Assembly: GCA_002212725.1 (NCBI GenBank) | Contig: MTCR01000143.1 | Coordinates: forward strand, 62,001-126,000 | Direction: 5' to 3' | Source of the DNA: Sphingobacteriales bacterium TSM_CSM | Lineage (GTDB): Bacteria > Bacteroidota > Bacteroidia > Chitinophagales > UBA2359 | DNA: 64,000 nucleotides | Shown: positions 15,867 to 25,849 of the stretch, one piece after another | Layout of the letters: each line of letters begins with the position of its first letter | Position numbering within the stretch: the first letter of the stretch is position 1 | Program-made: the position numbers and the translations under genes | Notes under the pieces: generated by a model | The model's input: only the letters and a program-made list of their open reading frames with translations | Told to the model about the DNA's origin: nothing | Database searches by the model: none

Positions 15867-18800
15867 ATGCATCACAACTATTTAGCCCCCCACGAGAGCA
15901 TTGCCTTACTTGCAGAAGCCCAAAAATTGGCTTTTGCCGCACAATTTGAGCAGGCGCTCATTTTGTGTGAGCAAGTAGAGGGCAGTTTCAGGCAACAACA
16001 AGACATGCAAAATGAGGTAAAAACAATGCTCCTGCAATGCCGATGCATGCTTGAATTAGATAAATTTAACGACAGCCTTTCACTTGCCCAAGAAACCCTG
16101 GATTTGTGCCAAGCAGAAATAGGTTTACAACAATTCCTTATTGCTAAATGCCACGAAATGCTCGGTGTTATCTATAATGCTCTGGCTAAATACGATTTGT
16201 CATTGCACCACCACCAAGCAGCACTTCAAATCAGGCAAGCAGAACTGGGTGAGCGCAACTTTTTTGTTGGGTTAAGTTATAGCCAACTGGGGTTATATTA
16301 CATAAATACCGGTCAGTATAACCAAGCAATAAAGAGTTTGCTGCAGGCAGAAGATATATTTTTGACCAATCCTCCTGCCGAACCGGAACAGATGATGCAA
16401 ATTGCCAACCATCAAAATAATTGTGGCGTGTATTACATGACCATATCCCAGCACCACACTGCCACTCAGTACTTTGAAAAGGCATTGGCGGTTAAATTGG
16501 CGTTAGTGGGCGAAACGCATCCTGCCTCCGCACACACCTACTACTGTATGAGTGTGAATTTTAGAGAAAACGGCAATTTCAAACTTGCACTCCAATATAT
16601 AGACAAATATTTGCCTGTATTGTTGCAAACAGTAGGCAGGAAACATTCCGATACAGCTTACTGCTATTTTATTAAAGGGTCAATTTATTGCTATTCGGGC
16701 GACTATTACCATACTTTGTATTTTTTTCACCAAGCCCTCTCCATCAGAAACCAAATTTTTGAGCCGCAACACCAACTTGTGTTAGGAATGTATGCCAATA
16801 TAGGAGTGTGTTATCGGTTAATGAAGGATTATCTGAATGCCATAACATACTTGTCGCACTCTCTTAATGCTTTTAAGTTACATTACCCCGAATCTGTAGA
16901 AGTTGCACACAACCTTAATGAACTGGCTATTTGTTACCAGCTATCCGGTCAAAATGAATTGGCTATACAACTCAATCTTGAGGCGTTAGCCATAACTAAA
17001 AAAGAATTACCTGCCCATCACAACATAAACTTAGGTATCATTACAAATTTAGGGCTTAGTTACTTAGGGCTACAGCAAACAAGCCAAGCCCAGGAGTACT
17101 TGCATGAGGCGTTACAAATTGCCCGGTCACTTTATGGAAACCTGCATATACATGTAGCTTCGGCATTTAAAAATATCGCCAGTTGTTATTTCTGCACAGG
17201 CAATTACAACCAAGCCCTTTTCCATTGCCAAGATGCTCTGCAAAGCCTTGAAATAGTATTGCCCAACCCCCAAGATACTCATTTGCTGCCCGATTTATCC
17301 CATTACAGCAGCGCCCATTTTCTGTTAGAAATATTAACCCTAAAAGCCCAAATTTTAAACACACTCTACCGGCAAACTGCCGATATAAATGACCTGCAAG
17401 CCGCCCTTAGTCACTATCAATGCGCCGATGCCCTCATAGACCAAATGCGTTCCGGCTACAAGCAGGAGGGCAGTAAACATACGCTTGCCGAAACAGCCAA
17501 AAAGCTTTACGATTCTGCGCTTTCTGCGTTTTTTACAGCCCCGCCCTCATCTACACAAGATATGGCAGCCCTCGCCTTTCAGTATTTAGAGAAAAGCAGA
17601 GCAGTACTTTTGTTTAGCAATATCAAAGAATTAGAGGCACGAAATGATGGGCAAATACCACCCCAACTCTTACAGCAAGAGTATGATTGGCGAATTGAAA
17701 TAACCAACATAGAAAAACAACGCGCACAAGCGCTGTTGGAGCTGCCCGAAGCGCAGAATAAACAGCAACTTGACCAATGGCAAGACCAACTTTTTACGCT
17801 CAAACATAACTATCAAAATCTTATAGAGCAATTTGAAAAAGATTATCCCGACTACTATTTGCTCAAATACCAAACTGAACCCATAAAACTCCACCAGTTA
17901 CAAAAAATCCTGCAAACCACCGAAAACACCTTCATGCTTTCTTTTTTTGTTGGAGCGGAGCAAATTTACCTTTTTGCAGTAACAACCAATACAACACATT
18001 TTTTAGCGTTGCCAAAACCGGCAGATTTTGCCGGTTTGATTGATGATTTCCTTTTTTCCGTTAAAACAAAAGATAAATCCGATTACCTCACTTATGCCCA
18101 TGCCTTGTACCAGATTTTATTACACGACATATTGACCCTGCTCCAGGCTCCGCCCGACACCCGATTACTCATCTTGCCCGATGATGTTTTGAGCCTTATA
18201 CCTTTTGAAGCGCTGCTTACCCAAAATTGCTCCCAAAACCCTGCCTACAATAACCTGCCCTACCTTATTTGCCAATACGATGTATCTTATCATTTTTCGG
18301 CAACGCTTTGGTCGCACGGGTTGCAAAAAGCCGCCCAATCAGCCCAAATTCCACCAAGTTTTATTGGTTTTGCCCCGGTTTACAGCAACCAAAACGCCTA
18401 CCAAACCGAAGAGGAATTACAGACAAATGCCCAACAGGAAATTTACGGCCAATCACTTGCTACTTTAAGTCCGGCAACAACGCCTGCACCCCTTTTAGAA
18501 ACCCTGCGCAGTGTAACCTTGCACAGTAAAACTTACTTGGAACTGCCTTTTGCAGAGCAGGAGGTAAATCATATTGCCCAAATTTTTACCAACCAACACT
18601 ACCCTGCAATGGTGCAACTCCTCCAACACGCCAACTTGACCAATTTTCAGCGACAAGCCCAACATTACAAATATGTTCTGATAGCTGCACACGGCGATTA
18701 CAACGACCAACACCCCCAACTAACCGGTATTATTTTTTCTCCTTCCGACAGGGAAAATGTCCCACACGTACTTTACCAGGCAGATATATATAACCTGACG

Positions 18801-19097
18801 CTGAAAGCCGATTTGATTGTACTCAGTTGTTGCGAAACCGGATTGGGCGTAACGCTGCATGGCGAGGGCATCATGGCATTTAACCGAGGTTTCCTGTTTG
18901 CCGGCGCTAATAACGTGGTATATACCTTTTTTAAAGTTTATGACCAAGCATCTTTTGAACTCACCACTTTGTTTTTTGAACAAATTTTTAAAAACAAAAC
19001 CTACCATGAGGCGCTTAGGGCTGCCAAACTTCAATTAATACAATCAAAATCGCTGCCGCCGGTTTTTTGGTCGGGATATGTGTTAATAGGGAATTAA
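15867..19097 (+). CDS. TPR-CHAT protein (caspase-like protease domain)
   Basis: This is a 1076-residue cytoplasmic protein. Residues 1-480 hold about ten tetratricopeptide repeats of the kinesin-light-chain type (42-residue spacing, for example LGLYYINTGQYNQAIKSLLQ and NIASCYFCTGNYNQALFHCQ). A helical linker follows (about 500-680), then a CHAT peptidase domain to the end. The catalytic His942 lies in VLIAAHGDYND and Cys989 in IVLSCCETGLG, followed by EGIMAFNRGFLFAGANNVVY and PPVFWSGYVLIG, the usual CHAT finish. TPR-CHAT proteins are signal-activated proteases; some act in defence or programmed death with a partner such as gasdermin or a CRISPR effector. No such partner is adjacent here, so the substrate is unknown. 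A TTG...TACCTTAG promoter-like pair precedes it at 15816-15842. Confidence 0.88.
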   Translation: MHHNYLAPHESIALLAEAQKLAFAAQFEQALILCEQVEGSFRQQQDMQNEVKTMLLQCRCMLELDKFNDSLSLAQETLDLCQAEIGLQQFLIAKCHEMLGVIYNALAKYDLSLHHHQAALQIRQAELGERNFFVGLSYSQLGLYYINTGQYNQAIKSLLQAEDIFLTNPPAEPEQMMQIANHQNNCGVYYMTISQHHTATQYFEKALAVKLALVGETHPASAHTYYCMSVNFRENGNFKLALQYIDKYLPVLLQTVGRKHSDTAYCYFIKGSIYCYSGDYYHTLYFFHQALSIRNQIFEPQHQLVLGMYANIGVCYRLMKDYLNAITYLSHSLNAFKLHYPESVEVAHNLNELAICYQLSGQNELAIQLNLEALAITKKELPAHHNINLGIITNLGLSYLGLQQTSQAQEYLHEALQIARSLYGNLHIHVASAFKNIASCYFCTGNYNQALFHCQDALQSLEIVLPNPQDTHLLPDLSHYSSAHFLLEILTLKAQILNTLYRQTADINDLQAALSHYQCADALIDQMRSGYKQEGSKHTLAETAKKLYDSALSAFFTAPPSSTQDMAALAFQYLEKSRAVLLFSNIKELEARNDGQIPPQLLQQEYDWRIEITNIEKQRAQALLELPEAQNKQQLDQWQDQLFTLKHNYQNLIEQFEKDYPDYYLLKYQTEPIKLHQLQKILQTTENTFMLSFFVGAEQIYLFAVTTNTTHFLALPKPADFAGLIDDFLFSVKTKDKSDYLTYAHALYQILLHDILTLLQAPPDTRLLILPDDVLSLIPFEALLTQNCSQNPAYNNLPYLICQYDVSYHFSATLWSHGLQKAAQSAQIPPSFIGFAPVYSNQNAYQTEEELQTNAQQEIYGQSLATLSPATTPAPLLETLRSVTLHSKTYLELPFAEQEVNHIAQIFTNQHYPAMVQLLQHANLTNFQRQAQHYKYVLIAAHGDYNDQHPQLTGIIFSPSDRENVPHVLYQADIYNLTLKADLIVLSCCETGLGVTLHGEGIMAFNRGFLFAGANNVVYTFFKVYDQASFELTTLFFEQIFKNKTYHEALRAAKLQLIQSKSLPPVFWSGYVLIGN

Positions 19098-19188
19098 CCC
19101 CAGCCCCCGCTGCCACCAGCAGCCCAGCCAAAGCGCTTATGGCAAAAACCGAAATAAATTCAAGAGGTTTTTGATTTGTTCCTGTTTT

Positions 19189-19689
19189 TTACACAGCCTT
19201 GCCGCCGTGCATACGCAGCAGCCAGCCAAGGTGGCCGGCGTGGGTGCCTTCGTGCCGTATGCAATGGTGTATAATAGCGCGCATGGAGTTGTTGTTGCCA
19301 AATTTAAATCCCAAATGGTTGGGGGCGTTCAGGTCTTCAAAGCCAAGGGGTTTTATAAGGTCAAGGCATTGTTGGTGTATGGCGTTAAGTGTTTCCACTG
19401 CTTCTTCGTAGGGTGGCAGGTCGGCGGGGTTGGGGTAAGGTTGCCCAATGCTTACTGCCGCAAACCAGGGCAGGTTGTTGCCGGTGTTGCCAATACCTTG
19501 CAACAGCAACAAATCCTGGGCCCAGGCAAGGTGGGCTATCACCCAATGTATGCTGTTGGTGGTAAAGCCGTTTACCTCAAACCGCCTGCCCACCTCCAGT
19601 CCGTTTGATTTGTGCAGGTAATAATTGGTTAGTTGCCGGGCGCTGTCAAGCGTTTCGGCTAAAATAAAGCCTTCGGTTGGGTGTTGCAT
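19189..19689 (-). CDS. DinB-like four-helix-bundle protein
   Basis: The protein has 166 residues from the ATG at 19689; a TTG at 19758 would add 23 residues but lies only 4 nt after the RND stop and lacks family support. The DinB/YfiT fold signature is present: a first metal-ligand His in NSIHWVIAHLAWAQD, and the C-terminal HCIRHEGTHAGHLGWLLR with two further His. The central SIGQPYPNPADLPPYEEAVE also fits the family. Such proteins bind a divalent metal and some are thiol (bacillithiol-type) transferases. It follows the efflux operon on the same strand and may be its last gene, but no functional link is evident. Confidence 0.78.
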   Translation of the reverse strand: MQHPTEGFILAETLDSARQLTNYYLHKSNGLEVGRRFEVNGFTTNSIHWVIAHLAWAQDLLLLQGIGNTGNNLPWFAAVSIGQPYPNPADLPPYEEAVETLNAIHQQCLDLIKPLGFEDLNAPNHLGFKFGNNNSMRAIIHHCIRHEGTHAGHLGWLLRMHGGKAV

Positions 19690-19762
19690 AATGTGTGCGC
19701 TTTGTTTCGGGCTTAAAAGTATAAAATAATAACGGTTATTTCGGTTGTGTTTCGTCAATTCT

Positions 19763-22700
19763 TTAAACGGCGGGTAAATCGGCGTTGTTGTCTGTTGCCG
19801 TTATAGCCGGTTGTTGCTGCGCCTGTTTTTTGCCAAAGCGCCGCGAAAAACGCTCGCCTAAGTCGTAGCGGAGCAAATACATGGCAGGCACCACCACTAA
19901 GGTAAGGAAGGTGGCAAAAGTAAGCCCGAAGATAATAGTCCAGGACAAAGGCCCCCAAAACACCACACTATCGCCGCCAAGGAAAAACTGCGGGTCGAGG
20001 TCGGTAAAAAGGGTATAAAAATTAATGTTCATGCCAAGTGCCAGCGGCACCAGCCCAAGGGTGGTAGAGGCTGCGGTAAGCAATACCGGTTTCATTCGGG
20101 TGCGGCCTGCCAGCACCACTGCCCTGAAGAGGCTTTCGCCCCGGTCTCGTAAGAGGTCGGCAAACTCAACAATTAAAATACCGTTTTTCACCACAATACC
20201 GGCCAATCCTACAATACCAATGCCTACCATTACAATAGAAATGGTCATGTTAAAAATACTGAAACCCAACAAAACGCCGGTAATACTGAAAATAATTTCG
20301 CTTAAAATGATAACGGTTTTACTTATGGAGTTAAACTGGGTTACCAATATAAGAAAAATTAAGCCCAGCGAAATCAAGAGCGAGCGGCCTAAAAATGCCT
20401 GTGTTTCGGCTTGTTCTTCCTGTTCGCCGGTAAGGTTAATATCTATGCCGGCGGGCAGTTTATAGTTAGCGGCAGCCAGCCGGATATTTTCGTTTACCTC
20501 ATTAGCCGTGTAGCCGCTCAATACGTTTGAGCTAAGGGTAATAACCCGTTTCAGGTTTTTGCGTTTAATGCCGCCATAGGTGTTGGTATATTTTACATCG
20601 GCAACGGCGGCAAGCGGCAGGTTTTTTACCTGTCCGGTTTCTGAGCGGAAAGTAAGTTTGGTATTCAGCAAGGCATCAATATCGTTTCTTTGCTCATATT
20701 TATAGCGCAACTGAATAGGAAACTCATCTTCGTTATCTTTAAACTTAGATACTTCTTTACCAAAAACGGCAGTTCTAAGCTCAGACCCTATGAAGGCTGT
20801 GGAAACCCCTTCGCGGTTGGCGCGCTCGCGGTTTACGCTTACAATAATTTCGGGATTGTTATTTACAAAATCCGATTTCAGTTCTTCAATGCCCTGCACC
20901 TGCAAGGAGTCTTGCAGGTAATACTTAAACTGCGAAGCCACTTCAATGAGTTCTTCTATGTTTTCGCCGCTTATTTCAATGTTTATGGGTGCGCCGGTGG
21001 GTGGGCCGTTTTGTTCCTGGTCAACGGTAACCTGTACGGCGGGCATATCTTTTACCTCGTGGCGTATTTTGTCTAAGTACTCGCGGGTAGATTGCCCCTG
21101 GCGTTGGGCAAATTTTACAAAAGAAACGCTTACCTTAGCTCTGTTGGAGGCTGCGCTGCGGTCGCCGCTGTTGGGGTCGCCGGCGCCTACGGCCACGTTG
21201 CTGCTGATGGCTTCCACAACAGGATTGTTTTTACCCACAATTTTTTCTACCTTGTTTTCTACTATTTGGGTAATAGAGTCGGTATAAGCCTGGTTGGTGC
21301 CTACGGGTAAATTCAGATAAACATAAATATAGTTGGGGTCGCCTTTCGGAAAAAATTCAATGGGCGGGGTTCGCACACCAATGAGGAAAAATGAAAAGAA
21401 CAACAAAAATACCGTTACTGCCAGCAGGGCATAGGGGCGCCAGCTTTTCATAAGGAAACTGAGAATTGCTTCGTAAAAATCCATTAACACAGGAAGCAGT
21501 TTATGCTCGAAGCCGATTACCAGGTATTTTATAAACAATTTATATGAAACATACAGGATTAAACCCAGAGCCAGAAAATTGCCCACCCCTTTTGGAGCTG
21601 CCGCATAGGCAACAGCAGTAATAACTGCCATAACCCCGGCTGTGGTAAGAAACGAGCGGCGGCGCTTGCGTTTTTCTTCGGGTGTAGGATACAGGTTTTC
21701 GGGTTTCATAAAAGTAACGGCAAATACCGGGTTCATAATAAACGCCACTATTAAGGAAGCCACCAGCGTAAGAATGAGTGTAATAGGCAGGTACTTCATA
21801 AATTTACCTACTATGCCACCCCAAAAAGTAAGCGGCACAAAGGGCGCCAGCGTGGTGAGCGTACCTGCCATAACAGGTATAAATATTTCGCCGGCGGCCA
21901 TTTTGGCTGCCGTTATAATAGGAATTTGTCCGTTATGGTACAGCCGGTAGGTATTTTCAATAACCACAATGGCATCGTCAACAATAATACCCAGGGCAAA
22001 CAGCAGCGCAAAAAGCACTATCATGTTTAGTTCAAAGCCAATGCCGGGCATTACCAGAAAAGCCAGAAATACCGATAACGGAACCGACAGCCCCACAAAA
22101 AAGGCGTTGGTAACCCCCATAAAAAACATGAGCACCACTGTTACCAGAATAAACCCGATGATGATGGAGTTAATAAGGTCATTGAGTGTGGTGCGGGTAA
22201 GTTCTGCCTGGTCGGCGGTGATGGTAACGTTGAGGTCTTTCGGAAATTTTTCGGATTTGAGTTTATCAACAATGAGGTGTATTTTGTCTGATGCTTCTAC
22301 CAGATTTTCGCCGCTTCGTTTAATTACGTTAAGGGTAATTACGTTTTTTCCGTTGTAGCGGGCATAGCTTTCTTTTTCCTTAAAGGCATCTTTAATTTCG
22401 GCAATATCTTTCAGATAAACCGGTATGCCCGACATGTTTTTGACCACAATGCCGCCTATTTGCATGGCATTGGTAAACTGCCCTTTTACCCGAAGGGCGC
22501 GCTTCATTTCTGCCACATTAAGCAAGCCGCCCGATATGGTCATGTTTTCGGTAGAAACAGCCCTTTCAATATCGCCAAAGGTTACACCGGCGCTTTGCAT
22601 CTTAAACATGTCCACGTTAATTTGTATTTCCCGCTCCAAAGCGCCTACCATGTCAACGCGGGTAATTTCTTTGAACTGTTCTACTTCATCTTTAATTTCC

Positions 22701-23188
22701 TCGGCATAGTTTTTAAGTTTGGCAAGGTCAAAATCGCCCGATATGTTGATGTTCATGATAGGAATTTCGGAAAAATCCACCTCCACTACGTTGGGCGCCG
22801 AAGGCAGGTCTTTGGGCAGGTTGGGCCTTGCGCGGTCAACGGCATCTTTTACCTTTTGTTTGGCAACATCAACCTTTACATCGGTATTAAACTCAACAAT
22901 AACGTTTGAAAAATCCTGTATGGAGTTGCTGGTAATTTTTTTTACCCCCGAAATTGATTTAATTTGTTTTTCTATGGGGCGGGTTACCAGGTTTTCCATA
23001 TCGGCGGGCGAAGTACCGGGGTAAATGGTACTTATATACATAGTGGGAATTACAATATCTGGAAACTGGTTTTTGGGTAGGCTCAGGTAGGTTGAAATAC
23101 CCATAACCGTAACAATGGCCACTATTACATAAATGCTTGTACGGTTATCTATAGACCAACTGGTGGGTTTGTATTCTTTAAACTGCAT
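19763..23188 (-). CDS. RND-family efflux pump inner-membrane permease (AcrB-like)
   Basis: The protein has 1141 residues. It starts with SWSIDNRTSIYVIVAIVTVM (TM1) and FPDIVIPTMYISTIYPGTSP, the porter-domain entry of HAE-type RND pumps. The proton-relay helix carries ALLFALGIIVDDAIVVIENT (Asp pair in TM4). The second half repeats the fold, with ITGVLLGFSIFN, GIGIVGLAGIVVKNGILIVE and GRTRMKPVLLTAASTTLGLV. Between TM6 and TM7 there is an extra segment of about 80 residues (PENLYPTPEEKRKRRR, then two more hydrophobic stretches), which explains the length above the usual 1030-1050. It works with the adaptor and TolC encoded just upstream to export drugs or other hydrophobic compounds. Confidence 0.93.
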   Translation of the reverse strand: MQFKEYKPTSWSIDNRTSIYVIVAIVTVMGISTYLSLPKNQFPDIVIPTMYISTIYPGTSPADMENLVTRPIEKQIKSISGVKKITSNSIQDFSNVIVEFNTDVKVDVAKQKVKDAVDRARPNLPKDLPSAPNVVEVDFSEIPIMNINISGDFDLAKLKNYAEEIKDEVEQFKEITRVDMVGALEREIQINVDMFKMQSAGVTFGDIERAVSTENMTISGGLLNVAEMKRALRVKGQFTNAMQIGGIVVKNMSGIPVYLKDIAEIKDAFKEKESYARYNGKNVITLNVIKRSGENLVEASDKIHLIVDKLKSEKFPKDLNVTITADQAELTRTTLNDLINSIIIGFILVTVVLMFFMGVTNAFFVGLSVPLSVFLAFLVMPGIGFELNMIVLFALLFALGIIVDDAIVVIENTYRLYHNGQIPIITAAKMAAGEIFIPVMAGTLTTLAPFVPLTFWGGIVGKFMKYLPITLILTLVASLIVAFIMNPVFAVTFMKPENLYPTPEEKRKRRRSFLTTAGVMAVITAVAYAAAPKGVGNFLALGLILYVSYKLFIKYLVIGFEHKLLPVLMDFYEAILSFLMKSWRPYALLAVTVFLLFFSFFLIGVRTPPIEFFPKGDPNYIYVYLNLPVGTNQAYTDSITQIVENKVEKIVGKNNPVVEAISSNVAVGAGDPNSGDRSAASNRAKVSVSFVKFAQRQGQSTREYLDKIRHEVKDMPAVQVTVDQEQNGPPTGAPINIEISGENIEELIEVASQFKYYLQDSLQVQGIEELKSDFVNNNPEIIVSVNRERANREGVSTAFIGSELRTAVFGKEVSKFKDNEDEFPIQLRYKYEQRNDIDALLNTKLTFRSETGQVKNLPLAAVADVKYTNTYGGIKRKNLKRVITLSSNVLSGYTANEVNENIRLAAANYKLPAGIDINLTGEQEEQAETQAFLGRSLLISLGLIFLILVTQFNSISKTVIILSEIIFSITGVLLGFSIFNMTISIVMVGIGIVGLAGIVVKNGILIVEFADLLRDRGESLFRAVVLAGRTRMKPVLLTAASTTLGLVPLALGMNINFYTLFTDLDPQFFLGGDSVVFWGPLSWTIIFGLTFATFLTLVVVPAMYLLRYDLGERFSRRFGKKQAQQQPAITATDNNADLPAV

Positions 23189-23283
23189 GGTAAGAGTATA
23201 TGGTCAAGGGGAGATGTATGGAGATTATGAATTATGAGTTATGGGGTGTTTTTACTGCGGGTTGCCTTTAAAAGCCGCCCGGG

Positions 23284-24417
23284 TTAAAATTTTACCAGTT
23301 GCCCTGTGTTTAAATCCTGAAAGCCGGTGGTAATGAGCAAATTGCCCGATTGCAGCCCGTTTTTAATTTCCATAAAATCGCCGTTGGCGGTGCCGGGGGT
23401 TACCAATTGTTTTTTGGCAGTGTATTTATCGCCGGTTTTTTCAACTACGTAAACATAGGAGCCTTCTTCAGAATTTTGAATGGTATTAATGGGTACCACA
23501 ATAGTGCTGGCCACTGCATAGTCTTTAATTTTAACCATGGCAATCATGTTGGTTCGCAAATCGGGCATGGCGGGCAATTTAAGTTCTACCGGAAATGTGC
23601 GGCCGGCGTTGTTAATAATATTGCCTATTGTTTTTACCTTACAGGTAACGGTTTTACCCAAATCGGGCAACAGTACTTCGGCCTCGTCGCCCACGCGCAC
23701 TTTACCCACATAAGTTTCGGCAATATCTACCACAACTTTCATATTGGAGGCGTTTACTATTCTGAAGGGAGGAACAGGCGAACCAACCATGGCGCCTTCG
23801 CCAACTTTAACGTTTACCTCTTCTACCGTACCGGTTATGGGGGCGCGCACGTTGTATAAATCGGCCTGCTTTTGCAGGGTAGCCATTTTGTATTCTAATG
23901 TTTGCAGGTTATTTTTGGCAGTAAGAAACTGCACTTCGGTACCTATTTTTTGGTCCCAAAGGGCTTTTTGTTTGTCGTAAATGGTTTTGGCAAACGAAAT
24001 ATTGGTTTGCAGTTCCTGCAGGCTTTGCTGAAAAACGGCATCGTCTAAGGTAGCCAGTACATCGCCTTTGTTTACCTTTTGCCCTCTTACCACCAATACC
24101 TGTGTAACAATGCCCGGCTGTTTGGGGCTAACGGCAATATTGTCGCTGCAATCTACTTTGCCCTGCACCTCAAGGTAGTGGGTAAAAGGGGTAGCGCGCA
24201 GTTCCATTACCTCTACTGCCGTTTCTTTGGGGGTTTGCAGGGTACTGCCGGTTTGCGTTCCTACTTCCTGTTCAAGGGTTTGTATTTGTTCGGCTAATTT
24301 GGTTTGTTGTTCTTTCAGCTTTTTGAGTTCGGCGGCTTTGTCGCCGGTGGTTGCCTGGCAGCCAAACAAAAGCAGCAATGCCAGCGCTATGGTTGCGGTA
24401 AACGAAAAATGTTTCAT
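23284..24417 (-). CDS. RND efflux periplasmic adaptor lipoprotein (MFP)
   Basis: The protein has 377 residues. The lipoprotein signal ends LLLLFGC at Cys20, so the protein is anchored in a membrane. A short coiled coil follows (ELKKLKEQQTKLAEQIQTLE). The barrel-sandwich hybrid halves are SPKQPGIVTQVLVVRGQKVN with KGDVLATLDDAV and VRAPITGTVEEVNVKVGEGA; they flank a helical hairpin. The beta-barrel (MKVVVDIAETYVGKVRVGDE) and membrane-proximal domain (VVPINTIQNSEEGSYVYVVE) complete the family order. It bridges the RND permease and TolC encoded on either side. Confidence 0.92.
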   Translation of the reverse strand: MKHFSFTATIALALLLLFGCQATTGDKAAELKKLKEQQTKLAEQIQTLEQEVGTQTGSTLQTPKETAVEVMELRATPFTHYLEVQGKVDCSDNIAVSPKQPGIVTQVLVVRGQKVNKGDVLATLDDAVFQQSLQELQTNISFAKTIYDKQKALWDQKIGTEVQFLTAKNNLQTLEYKMATLQKQADLYNVRAPITGTVEEVNVKVGEGAMVGSPVPPFRIVNASNMKVVVDIAETYVGKVRVGDEAEVLLPDLGKTVTCKVKTIGNIINNAGRTFPVELKLPAMPDLRTNMIAMVKIKDYAVASTIVVPINTIQNSEEGSYVYVVEKTGDKYTAKKQLVTPGTANGDFMEIKNGLQSGNLLITTGFQDLNTGQLVKF

Positions 24418-24481
24418 ATAGTATTTGTGCAGTTTGTTATGTTTTATGATGTTAATGGCAAATTATTGCCGGTTTTGCAGG

Positions 24482-25849
24482 TTAGTAGTAAAGACCCGTG
24501 GCTTTGCGCAAATCGGTTTGGGCTATGAGCAGGTTGTACAGCGCCTGCAAATACAGCCCCTGGTTTTGAAACAATTTTGATTCGGCATCGGTAAGTTCAA
24601 AGCTGGAGCCTACGCCTTCCTTGTACTTAATAAGGCTTACGTCGTAAATTTTTTGCGCCAGGGCAATGGCTTCCTGCTGGCTTTTGAGTTGCTCCAGGGC
24701 ATTTTGGTAGGCTATTTGTGCTTGTGCAATTTCCAGGTCAATGCTGCGCAGCAACTGGTTGCGCCCGTTTTGTATTTTCTTTTTGTTTATAAGCCGTTGT
24801 GCCACCTGGTTTTTTTTGCTTAACCCGTCAAAAATGGGCACGCTTATTTGCAGCCCGGCAATGGCAGTAGGAAACCAGCGCTCGTTAAACAGTTTAAAAT
24901 TGTTGTTCTGGAAACGGCGTTCATAAGAAAGAAAAGCGGCTACAGTTGGCAAATACTGTGCATTGAGTTGTTTAATGCCCAGGTCGTTCAGTTGTTCTGA
25001 GATGGACAATTGTTTTAACTCCAGCCGGCTGTTTTTGGCCATTTCGGGGTTTGCCTGCAAAGCGGCATCGGTAAGGTCAATAAAATCGGTAAGTTGCTGG
25101 GTAAGGGCAATGGGTTGGTTAAGGTCAATAACCATTTGCAGTTTAAGCAGGTTGTACACGCTTTGCAACTGCCGGTTCAGGTTGGCTTTTTGGGTATTGA
25201 GGTTGTTTAGTTGCAGGCGCAGGCGGTCAACATCTAAGCTTTCTACAAAACCGGCCTGGTTCAGGGCAGTGGTTTCGAAAAGCACTTTGTCCAGTACATC
25301 TATATTTTTTTGCAAAATACCTATATTTTCCTGTATGATTAGGGCAGAAAAATAAGTTCGGGTAAGGGCATCTCTTATTTGGTTGTCGGTAGCAGAAACC
25401 TGCATTTGTGCCTGTTCCACTAATTTTTGGGTAGCCTGAAGGGCAATGAAAAAGGTGCCGCTAAACAGCAACTGGCTCACATCGGCGCCAGCCGAAAGGG
25501 TATTTTTGGTTCCGAAGGTAAGTTCGGCAAACTCGCCGGGGTTGCCGCCAAAAACCTCGGCCGGCACCAGACTTACGGGCAATTGCAGGTAGCGCGAGTA
25601 GTTAATGCTGCCGTTTACCTGCGGAAGGCCGTTTGCCATCAGCACCTTTACCTGTTTTTCGGCCGAAAGCACGTCTAAATCGGCATTTTGGCGGGTAAAA
25701 CTGTGTTGCAGCGCCTGCGAAATAGCTTCGGATAAACTAAACCGGAGGGTATCGGCGCCGGCGGGGCTCTTTTCTTGCGCCTGCACAGAAAAGGTTATTT
25801 GCAGCAGCAAAACCGCAAACAACATTGCCTGTTTATAAGTACGATACAT
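24482..25849 (-). CDS. TolC-family outer-membrane efflux channel
   Basis: The protein has 455 residues. It has a signal peptide (AMLFAVLLLQITFSVQAQ), then two repeats of the outer-membrane-efflux domain: FSLSEAISQALQHSFTRQNA and, in the second half, LELKQLSISEQLNDLGIKQL with ISVPIFDGLSKKNQVAQRLI. The C-terminal YKEGVGSSFELTDAESKLFQ is the standard second-repeat helix. Three protomers make the outer-membrane barrel and periplasmic tunnel. The start overlaps the end of the TetR gene by 17 nt, so regulator and channel are translationally coupled, an arrangement that gives feedback control of the pump. Confidence 0.92.
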   Translation of the reverse strand: MYRTYKQAMLFAVLLLQITFSVQAQEKSPAGADTLRFSLSEAISQALQHSFTRQNADLDVLSAEKQVKVLMANGLPQVNGSINYSRYLQLPVSLVPAEVFGGNPGEFAELTFGTKNTLSAGADVSQLLFSGTFFIALQATQKLVEQAQMQVSATDNQIRDALTRTYFSALIIQENIGILQKNIDVLDKVLFETTALNQAGFVESLDVDRLRLQLNNLNTQKANLNRQLQSVYNLLKLQMVIDLNQPIALTQQLTDFIDLTDAALQANPEMAKNSRLELKQLSISEQLNDLGIKQLNAQYLPTVAAFLSYERRFQNNNFKLFNERWFPTAIAGLQISVPIFDGLSKKNQVAQRLINKKKIQNGRNQLLRSIDLEIAQAQIAYQNALEQLKSQQEAIALAQKIYDVSLIKYKEGVGSSFELTDAESKLFQNQGLYLQALYNLLIAQTDLRKATGLYY

